A model generated the notes under the pieces. It was not told where the DNA came from and did no database searches. It worked only from the letters and a program-made list of their open reading frames with translations. This document shows positions 10,358 through 22,383 of a stretch of 64,000 bases of DNA, piece after piece. The stretch spans positions 124,001-188,000 of the forward strand of contig JABLTG010000002.1 of the NCBI GenBank assembly GCA_016618085.1, in the 5' to 3' direction. A program made the translations under genes and the position numbers. This DNA is from Neovahlkampfia damariscottae. Taxonomy: Eukaryota > Heterolobosea > Selenaionea > Neovahlkampfiida > Neovahlkampfiidae. Within the stretch, counting starts at the first letter, position 1. Each line of letters begins with the position of its first letter.

Positions 10358-13300
10358 TTATAATTCATTATTTTCTAAATATGTTGAACTCAAATCATAG
10401 ATTTCCTTTGCTTCTTTAAAATGCATCATTTCCATTGATTTTGACATTACAATTGACATTTGTTGAAATGAATTACCTTTTTTTGCAATCAAATATGCTT
10501 GTTTAAATTGATCACAAATTAAATATGCTTGAACTTTATTTAAATCATTTATTAATAAATAAACAAATTTCAAAGCATAATTTTTATCATCTTTTTCATT
10601 TGACACAAATGTAACAAAAGAGAATAATAAGAAATCCCATTCTTTTTCTGACAAATAAGGTTTTAAATTTTTCAAAATATCATTAATTAATCTTGAATCT
10701 CTATAATTTTGTTTCAAAAAATCTAAAGTTATTTTTGTTAAATTAAATTTTAATTCAACAATAATTCTAATGGACAAGTTCGAATTAAAATAAAACAGTT
10801 TTTCAATAATTTCTTTTTTTGATTTCAAACTTGAAAATAGATTAAATGATTCATTTTGAATTGAATTTAAATCTTTTTTAAATGATTTCAAAATTTCTAT
10901 TTGTAATTCAATTAAATTAATATATTTTTTAATTTCAACTTTTTTTAAAAAATCAGATTCTTTTTCATTTAAAGATTCTTTAAAATATTTTAAAGATAAT
11001 TGTAAATAGTTTAATTTTTTATCAAATAATTTTTCATTTTTAAATAAATGAATACAAGTTAAACTTGATCTAATGTTATCTTTCATAAATTCTTGAAATT
11101 TTAATAAAACTTTAAATTTCTTTTTTTCACTTAAATATTTACAAGAATAAATTAACCAAGGTTGAATTCTTTTAAAATTTGATTGGTCTAAATTTTCATT
11201 TAACCAATCATTTTTAAAATATGATAATAATGAATCAATTAAATTATTATTAATGCAAAATGATAATAATGAATTACAATAAAAAGATTTTGATAAATCA
11301 TGATGAATTAAAAAAGAAAAACAAATTTCAATTTTTGAATATCTCAATAAAAATTCAACATGATCTTCTTTTGTACCAAATTGTTGTAAATAATATCTAC
11401 ATTCATTAAACTTTTCTTCAGTCATATGAGTTTTTAAATTTAATTTTGTTTCATTCATTAATCTTTTTAATTCTAATAAACTTGGTGTTCCTTCTAATAC
11501 ATTTAAAATTGTATTTAATAATCTTTGTTTATTTTCATTGGGTAATGAATTACAATATTTAAATTTCTCTCTTGCTTTTTTATATTTTCCTAATTTTAAT
11601 AAACTCAATGCCCAACTTGACCAAACTGGTTCAGATTCAATTCTTGTTCTAGTTGATATTTGAATTGCTATTTTAAAATAATCTTTTTCAATTAATTGAT
11701 CTCTAATATATCTTAAATTATTTCCATTTGAAAAATCATCTAAATTTATATGAACATCACATTTCTCAATTAATATCATTTGTATTACTTCAATCATTGA
11801 TAATAAATTCTCACAAAAATTTAAATGTACTTGTCCTTCTTTAGGATCTTTACGAAAACAAAATTTAGCGAATTGAATAATTTGTTCAATTAAATTTATA
11901 TTTTCTTCTTTAATCTCTTTTGAAAATTTAAAAATTAATAAATCAATTAAAATTAATCCAATATTAGTTGTATTTTTACATAACATAAATATAGAGATTG
12001 ATAATAATACAGTTGATGATGTTCGTTTAGAAAAATTAAAATTTTGTTTAATTTTTAAATCCATTTCATAATCACCACTAAATATTATTTCTTCTTTTTT
12101 TTCTATTCTTTTTCTTTTTTCTTTTTTTTTAAAGGTACTTTTGACTGCAAATAATACTGTTCGTAAAATAGTTTCAGTATATTCATCATCATCATCATCA
12201 TCATAATCATCATCATCATCTTCTTCTTCTTGTTCTTCTTCTTGTTCATATTCTTGTTCATTTTGTTGAACATCATCATTTATAAATTCTAATGCCTTCT
12301 TTCCATAATGAATAAATAATTCTTCATTATGTAATTCAGGTAATTCATCTAATATCTTTTTAACTAAATTAATTTCTTCTAATATTATTAAATTTTCAAA
12401 TATTAAATTTGGATATCTTTTTAAATGATCAAACTTTTCACGATGAATTAAATCTAATTGGTTTAATATTTTTAAACCCAATTGATTTGATTTAAATTCA
12501 TTCAATTCAATATTATTTAAATTTAAATTTAAAATAATAAAATCATAAAAATATATTTTTTGTTTTAAATTATTTAATAATTCTAATACTCTTTGACAAA
12601 TTAAAATAGAGAATTCTTTTTCATTTTTAATTGAAATTAATAAATTTCTAATATCAATACCTTAATCAAGATTAATATAATATATTAGTTTACTATTATT
12701 TAAATTCCATTCTTTATTTAATATCAAATGTAATAAATTATCAATTTCAATTCTAAATCTTAATACTTTAATTGTATTATCATCATCATTAAAATAGTTT
12801 AATATATTTCTTGATAAATTAAATTCATTTAATTCTAATAAATTTATAATTAATTTTTCATTCAAATTATATTCTTTAAATTTCATCCAATCATTTTCAT
12901 TTAATATTTTTAATATATCTCTATATAATTCAAATTCATTTAATGTTTGTTTAATCTCTTTTGATTTTAAATAGGAATAACATCTATATATTTTAATTTA
13001 ATTTTAATTTACATTTTAAAAAGATCAATTAAATCATTAATATCATTAAATAAATATAAATTATTTAAAATGAATGAATATAATTGATTCTTATCTTTAA
13101 TTCTCTTTAATTCATGAATATTTCTTCTTTCTTTAAATAAATTTAAAATGGTTAATTCATTATTAGAAATTATTTGATTATTTGAAAATGATTGGTTAAA
13201 AGATATATTTAAATCATTATTTAATGATTTCCATTTTGATAAATGATTAAAATGTTCAAAAAATGAATTTGATTCATTATTAATTAAAATATGATTAATT

Positions 13301-15128
13301 AATGAATCCTTTTCTTTTTTTAAATATTCTATTATTTTTGAATTTGATAATAAATCATTATTTCTTTTTAAAATGAATTCAATTAAATTCATATTCAAAT
13401 AATTCAAACATAATTCATTAGATTCATCATCTATTTTAAATATTAATCAGTATATCTTACATTTTTTATTTAATAATAATATTTCAATTCTTTTTATTAG
13501 ATTTTCTTCATTTGATATTTTTGTTATAAAGTTTTGGAATGTGATTAATTTATCTTCTCTTTCTTTTTTAATTTCATTTTTTAAATTATTTTTTAAATTA
13601 TTTATAAATCTAATTAAATCCTCTTCTTGTTTTAAATCATATTTTTCTTTTAATTCATTTAATTTATTAGTATTATTATTCTTTAAACATAATTGATACA
13701 TATCCATCTCAAATGAATTTGAAAATAAATATTTTACATCATTCTAAAGATTAATACTAATGTAATACTTACATTTAAATCTGTTAAGAACTTTAATTTC
13801 CATTTCAATTCTATTAATTCATTAATAAACCAATCATCTATTTTCGAAGATTCTAAACATATATTAATAAATCTTTCAAAAGAATCAAAATGTATTAATT
13901 TTGAATTTCTTTTTATCAAATATTTTAAAGAAATGAATATATTTTGATTTAATATTATTTCATTATTCCCTTCTTCTTGATATCCATTGTTCAATATTTG
14001 ATTCAAAATATCTTTTGATATCAAATAGTCTTTAAATAATTTCTTTTCATTTTCATTTTTCAAATAGTCATTTAAAATGAATTCTTCGTCATTTATCATA
14101 TTATATTTTATTAATATTTTTAATAATGATTCATTGGTCAACTCTTTAATCATTTTCTCTTCATTTAGATTTAACTTCTCAATTAATAACTTTAAAGAAA
14201 TAAAACGTTCAAATATATTTTTTAAAATGAATTTAAACCCAATTTCATTATTCACTTCATTTATTAGATTATGAATTTCAATTTTATTTGAATCAATCAA
14301 ATCAAAATTAGAAAAGTTTAAAATATAAAATAAACATTTTAAAGTGTCAAATTGGTCAAGTTTAAATTCTTGACTTAAAAATTCTTCATCATTTAAAATG
14401 AATTCAAACAAATGTTCATTTTTATTTTTTAAAATAAAATGTTTTAATTGGTTCATAAAATTATCATCTTCTTTTTTATCAAATATATAATTAATAATAG
14501 ATTCATTATGTATATATTTTATAATATTAAAATCTATTTTTTCAAATAAATCTAAAATTTGATCAAAAATCTTCAATTCAATTTCATTTTTGATCTCCAA
14601 AAAATTGAAAATTTGAAAATTAAAATTTATAAATTCATCATCTCTTTCAATGGACTCTTTAAAGAAAATTAAATAAAAATTCAAAATTTTGATTCTTTCA
14701 TTTGACGTTAACTGTTTAAATAGAATTCTTAAAATTAAAAAACCAAAAATATTCTGATTTTGAAATAATTTTTGGATATATTTGAAATTTTCTTCACTTA
14801 TACCCATTTTAGTTATCAAATCAGCAGATAAATTTAATTTTTCTTTTTCAAGAACCATTTTTAGTTCAATAAAATCCATTTCTCGATCACTAACTAATAA
14901 ATCTTTTTCTTTCAAAGTTTCAATGTAATAAAAGAATAGATTAATTGTTGATGTTCTAATTTTTTGTTATTGATTTTTTTTTTACTCTTTCTTTAAAATT
15001 TGAGACAAAATTGTTCTTTTTTTTTCCATTTTGAAATCATTTATTACACTTCTAGATAATTCTATTTCGTTGAGAGTTAAATAGTTTCCAAATAGAATTT
15101 CTTTGCTTTCATCTGAAGTTCGAAGCAT
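10358..15128 (-). CDS. Spastizin/ZFYVE26-like protein (about 1550 aa) with one in-frame stop
   Basis: Exons 14986-15128, 13773-14955, 13461-13743, 13013-13430 and 10358-12983, with introns of 29-30 nt. The C-terminal third follows spastizin closely: WALSLLKLGKYKKAREKFKY, then YYLQQFGTKEDHVEFLLRY, LIYSCKYLSEKKKFKVLLKF, QEFMKDNIRSSLTCIHLF and NDLNKVQAYLICDQFKQAYL. Spastizin (SPG15) works with spatacsin and AP-5 in lysosome reformation and autophagy; Dictyostelium and plants have relatives. No FYVE zinc finger is seen. A TAA lies in frame at 12662-12664, although coding-like sequence (GIDIRNLLISIKNEKEF) continues on both sides in one frame. A 77-nt intron could remove it but would also remove that block. 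Confidence 0.82.
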
Positions 15129-15179
15129 AAAAATTTTGACCAATGGAACAAATCATTAATTTGATTGGACATAAGAAAA
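15129..15179. promoter_or_regulatory. Shared divergent promoter, two CCAAT boxes
   Basis: Only 51 bp separate the start codons of the spastizin-like gene (minus) and the ChaN-like gene (plus). The gap holds CCAAT at 15140-15144 and its inverse ATTGG at 15164-15168, one in each orientation. Confidence 0.65.
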
Positions 15180-16071
15180 ATGACTCAATATACAACTGTG
15201 TTAACTGTTTTGGTTGTTTGTTTGATTTTTTCAATTGAAAGTAAAATACTGGATGAAGTGAAAATCTATTCTCCAAAGACAGAAAAATTTGTTTCAAGAC
15301 AAGAATTTTCAAAAGTAATGAGCGAAAGTCAATTGATTTTTGGAGGTGAATATCATGACCACGATGAAGGACATGAATTACAATTAGAATTAACTAAAAT
15401 GTATCATCAATTAAAAAAAAATATTACTTTATCTTTGGAAATGTTCGAAAGAGGTCAGTCTTCTTTTTTTTTTTTTGAACTTTTTAGATGTACAAAAAAT
15501 TTTAACTTTATACTTAAAAGGAGAAATGTCAGAAGCATCATTTTTGTCATTATCCAGACCTTGGCCAAATTATCCACAACATTATAAACCATTAGTTGAG
15601 TACATGAAGAAAAATAGAATGAATGTATTGGCTGCTAATATACCACGAAGATATGCATCTTTTGTTTCAAATAAAAAAGAAAATATATTATTTTCAATGC
15701 CAGAATATGAATTGAACTTTATTTCTAAACCTCCAATTTATGCTCCTATTGATGCATACTTCATTAAATTTAATAAAACTATGGGTCCAAGAGTTCCACC
15801 TGAAAGAATTTATCAAATTTATCGTGCTCAATGCATCAAAGATGATACTATGGCAATGTCAATTGTTGATGAATTTTCAACAAACAAGAATCTATTGAAT
15901 GTTATTTCATTTCAAGGTTGTTTTCATTCAGATGAATACTTAGGTTTGTTTGATAGGGTTCACAGAAAATTACCTCACATTAAGAAATTATTGATTAAAA
16001 TTGACAAAAAGAAAGAAATGGGAAATTTAAAACAATACAAAGGCTATGGAGACTTTATATTATTTGTTTGA
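15180..16071 (+). CDS. ChaN-like haem-binding (Tiki superfamily) secreted protein (285 aa)
   Basis: Exons 15180-15453 and 15488-16071, 34-nt intron. Starts MTQYTTVLTVLVVCLIF, a typical signal peptide, so the product is secreted or vacuolar. The mature part carries ChaN/DUF399 hallmarks: LIFGGEYHDHDEGHELQLEL (Glu and His of the putative active site), SLEMFERDVQ, SRPWPNYPQHYKPLVEYMKK, VLAANIPRRYAS, and a C-terminal FQGCFHSDEYLGL. Bacterial ChaN binds haem dimers; the wider family includes Tiki metalloproteases, so either role is possible. The splice restores the usual ER-D-V-Q step. Confidence 0.82.
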
Positions 16072-16189
16072 TATGTCACAAAAATAAAACATACGAGTTA
16101 TGAGTTGTGAGATTTTATTTTTGAAGTTACATTTTACCTCTCTTTTTTTTTATCCAATCGATACGATTCTTCCTAAACAGACCAATCAA

Positions 16190-17129
16190 ATGAATGGAGC
16201 CAAGAATAAAGAAGAAGTGATTTCTCAAAAAGAAGAAAAACCAAAGAGATTACCATTACCTGCTCTTCCTCAAAGACCTCAAAACCCAATGTATTTATTA
16301 CCATTTGTATTACCAAACCAACAAGGCCAGAAATTTCCACCACTTCTCGTGAAGCCAAAAGTTGAATATCCAAAAGATTCAAACATCAGCAATGGTCATA
16401 AAAGAAAAAAGAATCCTGTTAATACAAGCCAAAAGAAAAAGAAAGCAAGCAGAAAAGATAAAGGCAGGATTGTTTTTTTTCTAAATTTTTAGGATTAAGA
16501 TTTTATAGTCAAAAAGTTTGTGAAAAAGTGCAACAATGTGGCGTTACTAGCTATAGTGAAGTTGCGAACGACCTGGTTGAAGAGTCTAAATTAGAAAACG
16601 AAGAAGAACATGACGAAAAGAACATTAGAAGAAGAATTTATGACGCTTTGAATGTCTTAATGGCATTAGATATCATAAAGAAGGACCAAAAAAAAATCAT
16701 TTGGATTGGAGTACCAACAAATTCACAATTGCCTCCTGACTCTGAAAATTTGTATAATCAAAAAAAAATTTTGAAAGAAAGCATTCAAAAAAAAAGAGAA
16801 TATTTAGAATCTCTTCGAGGAGAAGAAAAAATATTAGACAAATTTCAGAAAAGAAACGAATCGTTTTTTTATAAGAACTGTCCACAAGAATCAAAATTGA
16901 AAGTCCCTTTTCTTATTGTCAATACAGATAAGGAAACAAAGATTGATTGTGAAATGAATCCTGAAGAGTAATTTTAATCTTTACTAATTTTGTTGTTTTG
17001 ATTAGGACTTCGGTATACATGAAATTTTCATCATCGTTTCAGCTTCATGATTATCAAGAGATTCTCAAAAAAATTGATGAAGAAATCTCAGTTGATGGTG
17101 AATCAAATTTAGATAGTCAATCATTATAA
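16190..17129 (+). CDS. DP-family transcription factor, E2F dimerisation partner (290 aa)
   Basis: Exons 16190-16463, 16493-16967 and 17006-17129. After a Pro-rich, basic N-terminus comes the DP winged helix: KGLRFYSQKVCEKVQQ, TSYSEVANDLVEES, NIRRRIYDALNVLMALDII and IIWIGVPTNS, the standard DP recognition signature. The dimerisation coiled coil follows, then VYMKFSSSFQLHD. DP binds E2F and together they control S-phase genes. The first intron (29 nt) begins GC rather than GT; only GC at 16464 keeps KG-LRFYS in frame. A CCAAT box sits 4 nt before the chosen ATG. Confidence 0.93.
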
Positions 17130-17161
17130 ATTGTTTTTTTTTGTAATTTTTGTCCAATGAA

Positions 17162-18413
17162 ATGATTTCAAATTACTTGAACATCGTACATACAAAAAAT
17201 TGTGTCGATAAAACTGATTGCTCTATTGAGTCAAACGACCTTGAAACTTTGAATTCGAATTTAATGAATAGAATTGAAGAGTTATATCATCTCGGAAAAG
17301 GTTTTTATTTATTTTAAAATAAATTTAGACAAAACATGGTTTGAAAGAATTTCTAACATATTCCAGGGTTCAAAATTATATAGTTTCATTATCCAGAGAT
17401 GTGAAAGGAGATTTTAGTGTAATTTTGAGAGATTTATTTTTTCGCACTCAAAGTGATTCAACAGAACTTCTCGAAATTCTTTTCAGTTCGTACGAAAATG
17501 AAACTTCATTTTTGGATTATATAAATCCAAAAAATGAAAAGGATATTTTACGAACATTTGAATTCTTGATCCAACAGGAAAGAACGAATTTGAATGATTT
17601 ATTGAATTATGCCCAAATTGATTTTTATTCAATTTTAGAAAAATTATTAAATGAAAATGATAGTAACATCAAATATTCTATTAAATATATCAGATTGTAT
17701 CATGGGTCTAAATTTGATATTCAAGTTATCCATTAGATCAGAAGAGATGTGCATTGAAAATTTATTAATTTTCGAAAAATTTTTGAATGAAGAATTGACA
17801 GAATCTTTTAGTTTGAATTGTTTATTTGAATTATGTTATATTAGACCTATAATTCAAAATTCAAAATTATCAAATGATGATGTGGTGATTGATATTTTAA
17901 TCAAAAAAATGAATTCAAAAAACCTAGACATTCAATTTATTTCCATTTTTGTTTGAATTAAATCATTGAATTTTTTTCAAGGGAATGTGCAGATTATTAA
18001 AAAATGATTTATTAGATCAAAGTATTGAAATTGAATCCATTGTAAAATTATTAAATCTATTTCATAACATTTTATAGATTGATATATTATCTAACAAATA
18101 TATATCATCTGAAAATGAAAAGATATTAAAATTAATTTTTCATTTTTTTGATATTGTAAATTGATAATTATTTAAATCAATTTAATAGTATACAATGGAA
18201 ATGAATATCTTGAATTCAATTATATTCATTCTATTCAAACAAGATAAAAATAAAGAAAGAAAATCACAAATATTATTCTTATTATCTTTTGTTAAAGAAA
18301 ATAATATTTTAGAATTATTGAATCACATCATTGAAAATGTTCAATTTAATTTTTCAAAAGAAATTTCATTAGATGATGCTAAACAAATTTTATATGGAAA
18401 TAAAGAAATTTGA
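17162..18413 (+). CDS. Helical-repeat protein, unassigned (357 aa)
   Basis: Six exons: 17162-17300, 17348-17705, 17737-17950, 17982-18041, 18078-18155 and 18189-18413, separated by introns of 47, 31, 31, 36 and 33 nt. All junctions keep frame; the acceptor of the first is the least certain. The product is a run of amphipathic helices (YIVSLSRDVKGDFSVILRDL, FLNEELTESFSLNCLFELCY, IFGMCRLLKNDLLDQ) reminiscent of HEAT/ARM proteins and faintly of condensin CAP-G, but I cannot name it. The tail-to-tail neighbour begins 2 nt after its stop. Confidence 0.7.
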
Positions 18414-18415
18414 AT

Positions 18416-19342
18416 TTATTTTTTATTCTTTTTTTGTAATAATTCTTTTACTTGTAAAAATAAAAGATAACACCAATAATAATTGACCAATACATGAATA
18501 ATTCCACAAAATGTTCCAATTCCTTTTGCATTCATTAAAGAAACTATTTGATATTAAATAATTAAAATTATACTAGTTTGCGTTGTTTTAATCAAATAAT
18601 AACCTGTAAATGTATTTAAAACAGCTCTTGATCCCAAAAAGGTAATAAGTAAAAAGAATTGATTGACTTTTGAGAAAATATTATTAATTTTCAACTTCAT
18701 CATAAACCAGCTACCATGAAGAAATGGTTGACTATTTATATTAATGAATATTAATCAAACCTAATTTCATTGGTCATGAATAATAAAATGTAATAATATC
18801 CTAATGAAAAGAACATTGCATTAAAGAAACAAATAATAATATTAATATGATGTATCATTAAAGGTGGAAATATACCCTTCATTGTAAATCCATAGGCTTT
18901 TATCTATTTTTATTTTTAATAATCTTTTATTTTACAGAAACATAAATATCCTAGTTTCGTTTTTTATTTTCGAATTGATCTTACATAAAACATATAACCT
19001 GTAGTTACTGCTAAAAAGAACTGTGCCAAATCTGAATAACCACAAATATTATCTGAATATATTCTTTCATCAAATAAACAATAAATAGAACCAATAGTAG
19101 TAAATAAACCATGAAGTAAAGATACTACTTTTACATTCCATTTTTCTATTTCTTGTTTTTCTTTAATATTTTTATAAGTATTTGAAATGAAAGGTGATAT
19201 TATTTTTGATAAGTAAAATAAAACAAAGCAACTAATAGAATTAATAATTTGTATGGAACCTCATCAAACCAAGTGTCAAACCAATGTAAGGAAAGCTATG
19301 ATATTCACATATTGAGTAATTGATTTCAATGAATTCTTCCAT
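18416..19342 (-). CDS. TLC-domain multipass membrane protein, TMEM56/TLCD4-like (242 aa)
   Basis: Five exons: 19260-19342, 18985-19231, 18761-18903, 18604-18731 and 18416-18543, with introns of 28, 81, 29 and 60 nt. The TLC signature is clear: EKWNVKVVSLLHGLFTTIGS with the conserved W-N and H, IYCLFDERIYSD, YMFYD-like helix, IKAYGFTMKGIFPPLMIHHI, and QPFLHGSWFMMKL. TLC proteins are ER or Golgi membrane proteins related to ceramide synthases and sense or alter lipids. The first ATG ([15 protein letters not shown]) overlaps the divergent TBC gene; a start at the internal Met of GLTLGLM would avoid the overlap. Confidence 0.82.
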
Positions 19343-20643
19343 GACAAGTTTATCAGAGAATGAAAAACGAAATGAATTTGATTGGATGGAAAAGACTATT
19401 CTTATTGATTCAAAAGAGAAGGAGGAGACAAGTCTGAGAATAGAAGAAGGAAGTTCAAAAGATTATTATTCAAAAGAAAATTATGGATTTTTCATTCAAA
19501 ATCCTGACAATATCGACGACGAAGAATATAAAAAAGAGTATAAAAGGTTTAAAATAGTTTTTGATGACAAAGTAAATAAACAAACGTAAATAAGAAGATA
19601 ATTTAAATTATATTTTAGTAAGAGATGGATGATAAAAGAGAAAAAAGGTTTTGAAGAACATTTAAGAAATGACACGGATTTTAAAAAATTGACAAGAAAA
19701 GGTATACCACCTGTTTAGTAAAAATAATATTTTAAATTAAAATGAAAAGTAGAGGTGAAGTTTGGTTTTTATTGAGTGGAGGTAAAAAGAGAATGAAAAA
19801 GAATATTGGTCTTTATCAAAAGTTATTGAAAGATAATCAAAATATTGAAACTGAATCAACTGATATTATTAATAAGGATTTAGATAGAACATTTCCTGAA
19901 CATCCAGATTTTAATTCAAAATCACTACAACCTTTGAAAAGAGTTTTATATGCCTACTCATTTTATAATAAAAAAATAGGTAAGTAATTCATTATTCTCA
20001 TTTTTGAATAGGATATTGTCAATGTTTTAATTTTATTGTTGGTTCATTATTATTAAATATGGAAGAAGAAGAAACATTTTGGACTTTTGTTTGTATTTTA
20101 GAAGATTATTTACCACCTGATTTTGTAAATATATTTTTATATTTCTTTTAATTAAAAGTATGATGATAATTTATCTGGAGTCAAAGTTGAATTATATGTT
20201 TTAGAATCTATTTTGATTGAAAAAAATAAAAAATTAATGGAAATATTAAAAAAACATAATTTAGAATTACCAATATTAACACAATCATGGTTTATGTCAT
20301 TATTTGTTGGAATATTACCAATTGAAACAACATTTAGAATTTGGGATTCATTCTTTTTTGAAGTAATATAATATGATCATATTTAAAAAAAAAGGGATAT
20401 AAAATATTATATAGAATATCAATTACATTATTTTCAACATTTGAAAAAGAATTATTAAATTCAAAAGATATAGGAGATATTATGATGACTATTAAAAATG
20501 GAACATCTCATTTTTTTGATTGTAGAATGTTAATGAAGAATTCATTTAATATTAAAAGATTTAGTAAAATTAAAATTAAAAATCATAGATTATCATTTAG
20601 AGATAGAAATGAATTAATAATAAATGAAGAAAAGAAAAAATAA
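19329..20643 (+). CDS. TBC-domain Rab GTPase-activating protein (383 aa)
   Basis: Six exons (19329-19585, 19619-19717, 19750-19979, 20012-20124, 20159-20362, 20395-20643), introns 32-34 nt. Splicing yields an almost gap-free TBC domain: [33 protein letters not shown] (catalytic Arg finger), [15 protein letters not shown] (glutamine finger, with Cys in place of the usual Gly after YCQ), [11 protein letters not shown], and [19 protein letters not shown]. It should speed GTP hydrolysis by a Rab. The first ATG lies inside the first exon of the minus-strand TLC gene; a second in-frame ATG at 19341 reduces the overlap to 2 nt. Confidence 0.92.
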
Positions 20644-20709
20644 TTCATTTACTTTTATTTTTTATATCAATTGGTACAAACCTAAATATATTATGTTTAA
20701 TTATATTTT

Positions 20710-21157
20710 TTAATACCAATAGTCTTCATTTTTCATTATCTCTTCTGTCATTTTATTGATTCTATTTGCTTTGTTTCCATAGGCTAAATCAGCTTGATAT
20801 CCAATTAATGCTCCTCTTTAAAAAAAAATGATTGAAATTAAAATGATTACCCTAATATCATAGGAACGATGACTATTGGTGGTACAGGTTGTTTCTTTAA
20901 TACTCTAATAGTCAAACCACAAGTAAATAATCCATATACTCCACCCATCCAATTTAATCTTTCTTTTGTCATTGCTATTGCCATAGACATTTGTAATCTT
21001 CTCATTCTTTCTTGACCTCTAACCTAAAATTTATTAATTTTAGAATTTTAAAAAAACAAACCATTTGGTCCCACATTTTTCCTAATTGTTCTTCTTGCAT
21101 TTCTCTCATGACTATTTTTTGGTTTTCCGCCATTGATTGTGCTATTGAATTGCCCAT
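20710..21157 (-). CDS. PLGRKT-like small membrane protein (124 aa)
   Basis: Exons 21062-21157, 20851-21023 and 20710-20815; introns 38 and 35 nt. The start MGNSIAQSMAENQKIVMREM matches the myristoylation-type N-terminus and Met/Gln-rich helix of PLGRKT (C9orf46). It is followed by RRLQMSMAIAMTKERLNWMG, a hydrophobic pair (GVYGLFTCGLTIRVL, PPIVIVPMILG) and YQADLAYGNKANRI, which mirrors the family's YQYDLGYG. In animals PLGRKT is a plasminogen receptor; the conserved ancestral role is unknown and probably in membranes or mitochondria. The C-terminal Lys used for plasminogen binding is absent (ends DYWY). Confidence 0.8.
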
Positions 21158-21411
21158 GGTGTTGATCGTTTAGTTGTTTTGTTGAAGTGTGATTGGTGAT
21201 TTTATAACAAATCATCATGTGCGATTAGAAGAATTTTAGAACCTCCAAATTCATTGAGAGAACAAAATTACTCTTTTTTCAAAGGTTCAAATGATGTTTT
21301 CTTGACATTTTCAGTGATTTCAAGACACATCTTGTTTTATTTTCTAAATAATAAGTAAACACAATTTCATTGGTCAGTTATTTTTAACAAAACTTCCGTG
21401 CAAAGAAAAAA
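21158..21411. promoter_or_regulatory. Divergent intergenic region of PLGRKT-like and PSMA3 genes
   Basis: About 250 bp between opposing start codons. ATTGG at 21369-21373 lies 39 bp before the PSMA3 ATG, and another ATTGG lies near 21190 on the PLGRKT-like side. No open frame of note. Confidence 0.5.
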
Positions 21412-22332
21412 ATGAGTAGCATTGGAACTGGTGTAAGAATTGTGATTCATTTAATATTAGTATGACTTATCTTGTACAACTTATTCACCTGACGGTCGTT
21501 TATACCAAGTAGAATATGCTGGAAAAGCTGTTAGTAATAGTGGCACAGCAATTGGAATCTGTTGTAAAGATGGTGTTGTTTTAGGAGTTGAAAAAATCAT
21601 TGAATATAAAATGTTAGAACAAGAATCCAACAGAAGAATTTTTAATGTTGACAAACACGTTGGAATGGTATTTTTTTTATTTTTTTTTTTCTAATTTTGA
21701 AAGGCTGTTGCTGGATATAACCCTGATTGTAGACAAATTGTCAATAAAGCAAGATCAGAATCAGTTCAATATCAACAATTTTATGGTTCAAAAATTCCAG
21801 GACAATTACTTTGCGATAGAATTTCTTCTCACGTTCATTTATACACTTTATATTGGCATTTAAGACCATTTGGTTCTTCAGTTCTTTTGGCTACTTATGA
21901 CAATAAAGGACCAGGTCTTTACATGATTGAACCTTCTGGAACTTCATGGGTAAGTTGTTTTATTTGAATTAAAAAAAAATGAAAAAGGGTTATCATGCTT
22001 GTGCTGTTGGAAAGGGAAAACAAGCAGCAAAAGCTGAATTAGAAAAACTTAAACCAGAAGAAATGACTTGTGTTGAAGCAGTAAAAGAAATTTCCAAAAT
22101 GTAAAAAAAAAAAACAAAAATGATTTACATTTTTAATAGTATATATGGAGTTTATGATAAATCAAAAGATAAAGATTTTCATTTAGAATTAAGTTGGGTT
22201 TGTGATGCTTCAAAAAAAGTTCATGAAATGGTACCAGAAGATATTAGAGAACAAGCAATAAAAGAAGCAAAAGACTCTTTAATTGAAGAAGATGAAGATG
22301 AAGAAGATGTTGATTTATCAGATCGTTTATAA
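21412..22332 (+). CDS. PSMA3: 20S proteasome subunit alpha-7 (PSMA3 type, 259 aa)
   Basis: Five exons: 21412-21432 (seven codons), 21461-21667, 21704-21949, 21988-22100 and 22140-22332. Splicing gives [20 protein letters not shown] then [20 protein letters not shown], the alpha-subunit gate signature with the alpha-7 N-terminus (GTGYDLS). The rest is typical: [46 protein letters not shown], and an acidic C-tail [15 protein letters not shown] characteristic of PSMA3. It sits in the outer rings of the proteasome; no catalytic Thr is expected. Confidence 0.97.
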
Positions 22333-22383
22333 AACAAATAAATTTTATTTTTTCAATTTGATCCAATCAAATCCATTCTATTC

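Noticed and set aside
14077-14274. Plus-strand ORF opposite the spastizin-like gene
   Set aside because: Shadow of an AT-rich helical coding region; the minus frame continues through it.
18060-18080. Apparent in-frame TAG in the helical-repeat gene
   Set aside because: It lies in a 36-nt GT..AG intron (18042-18077) whose removal keeps the frame.
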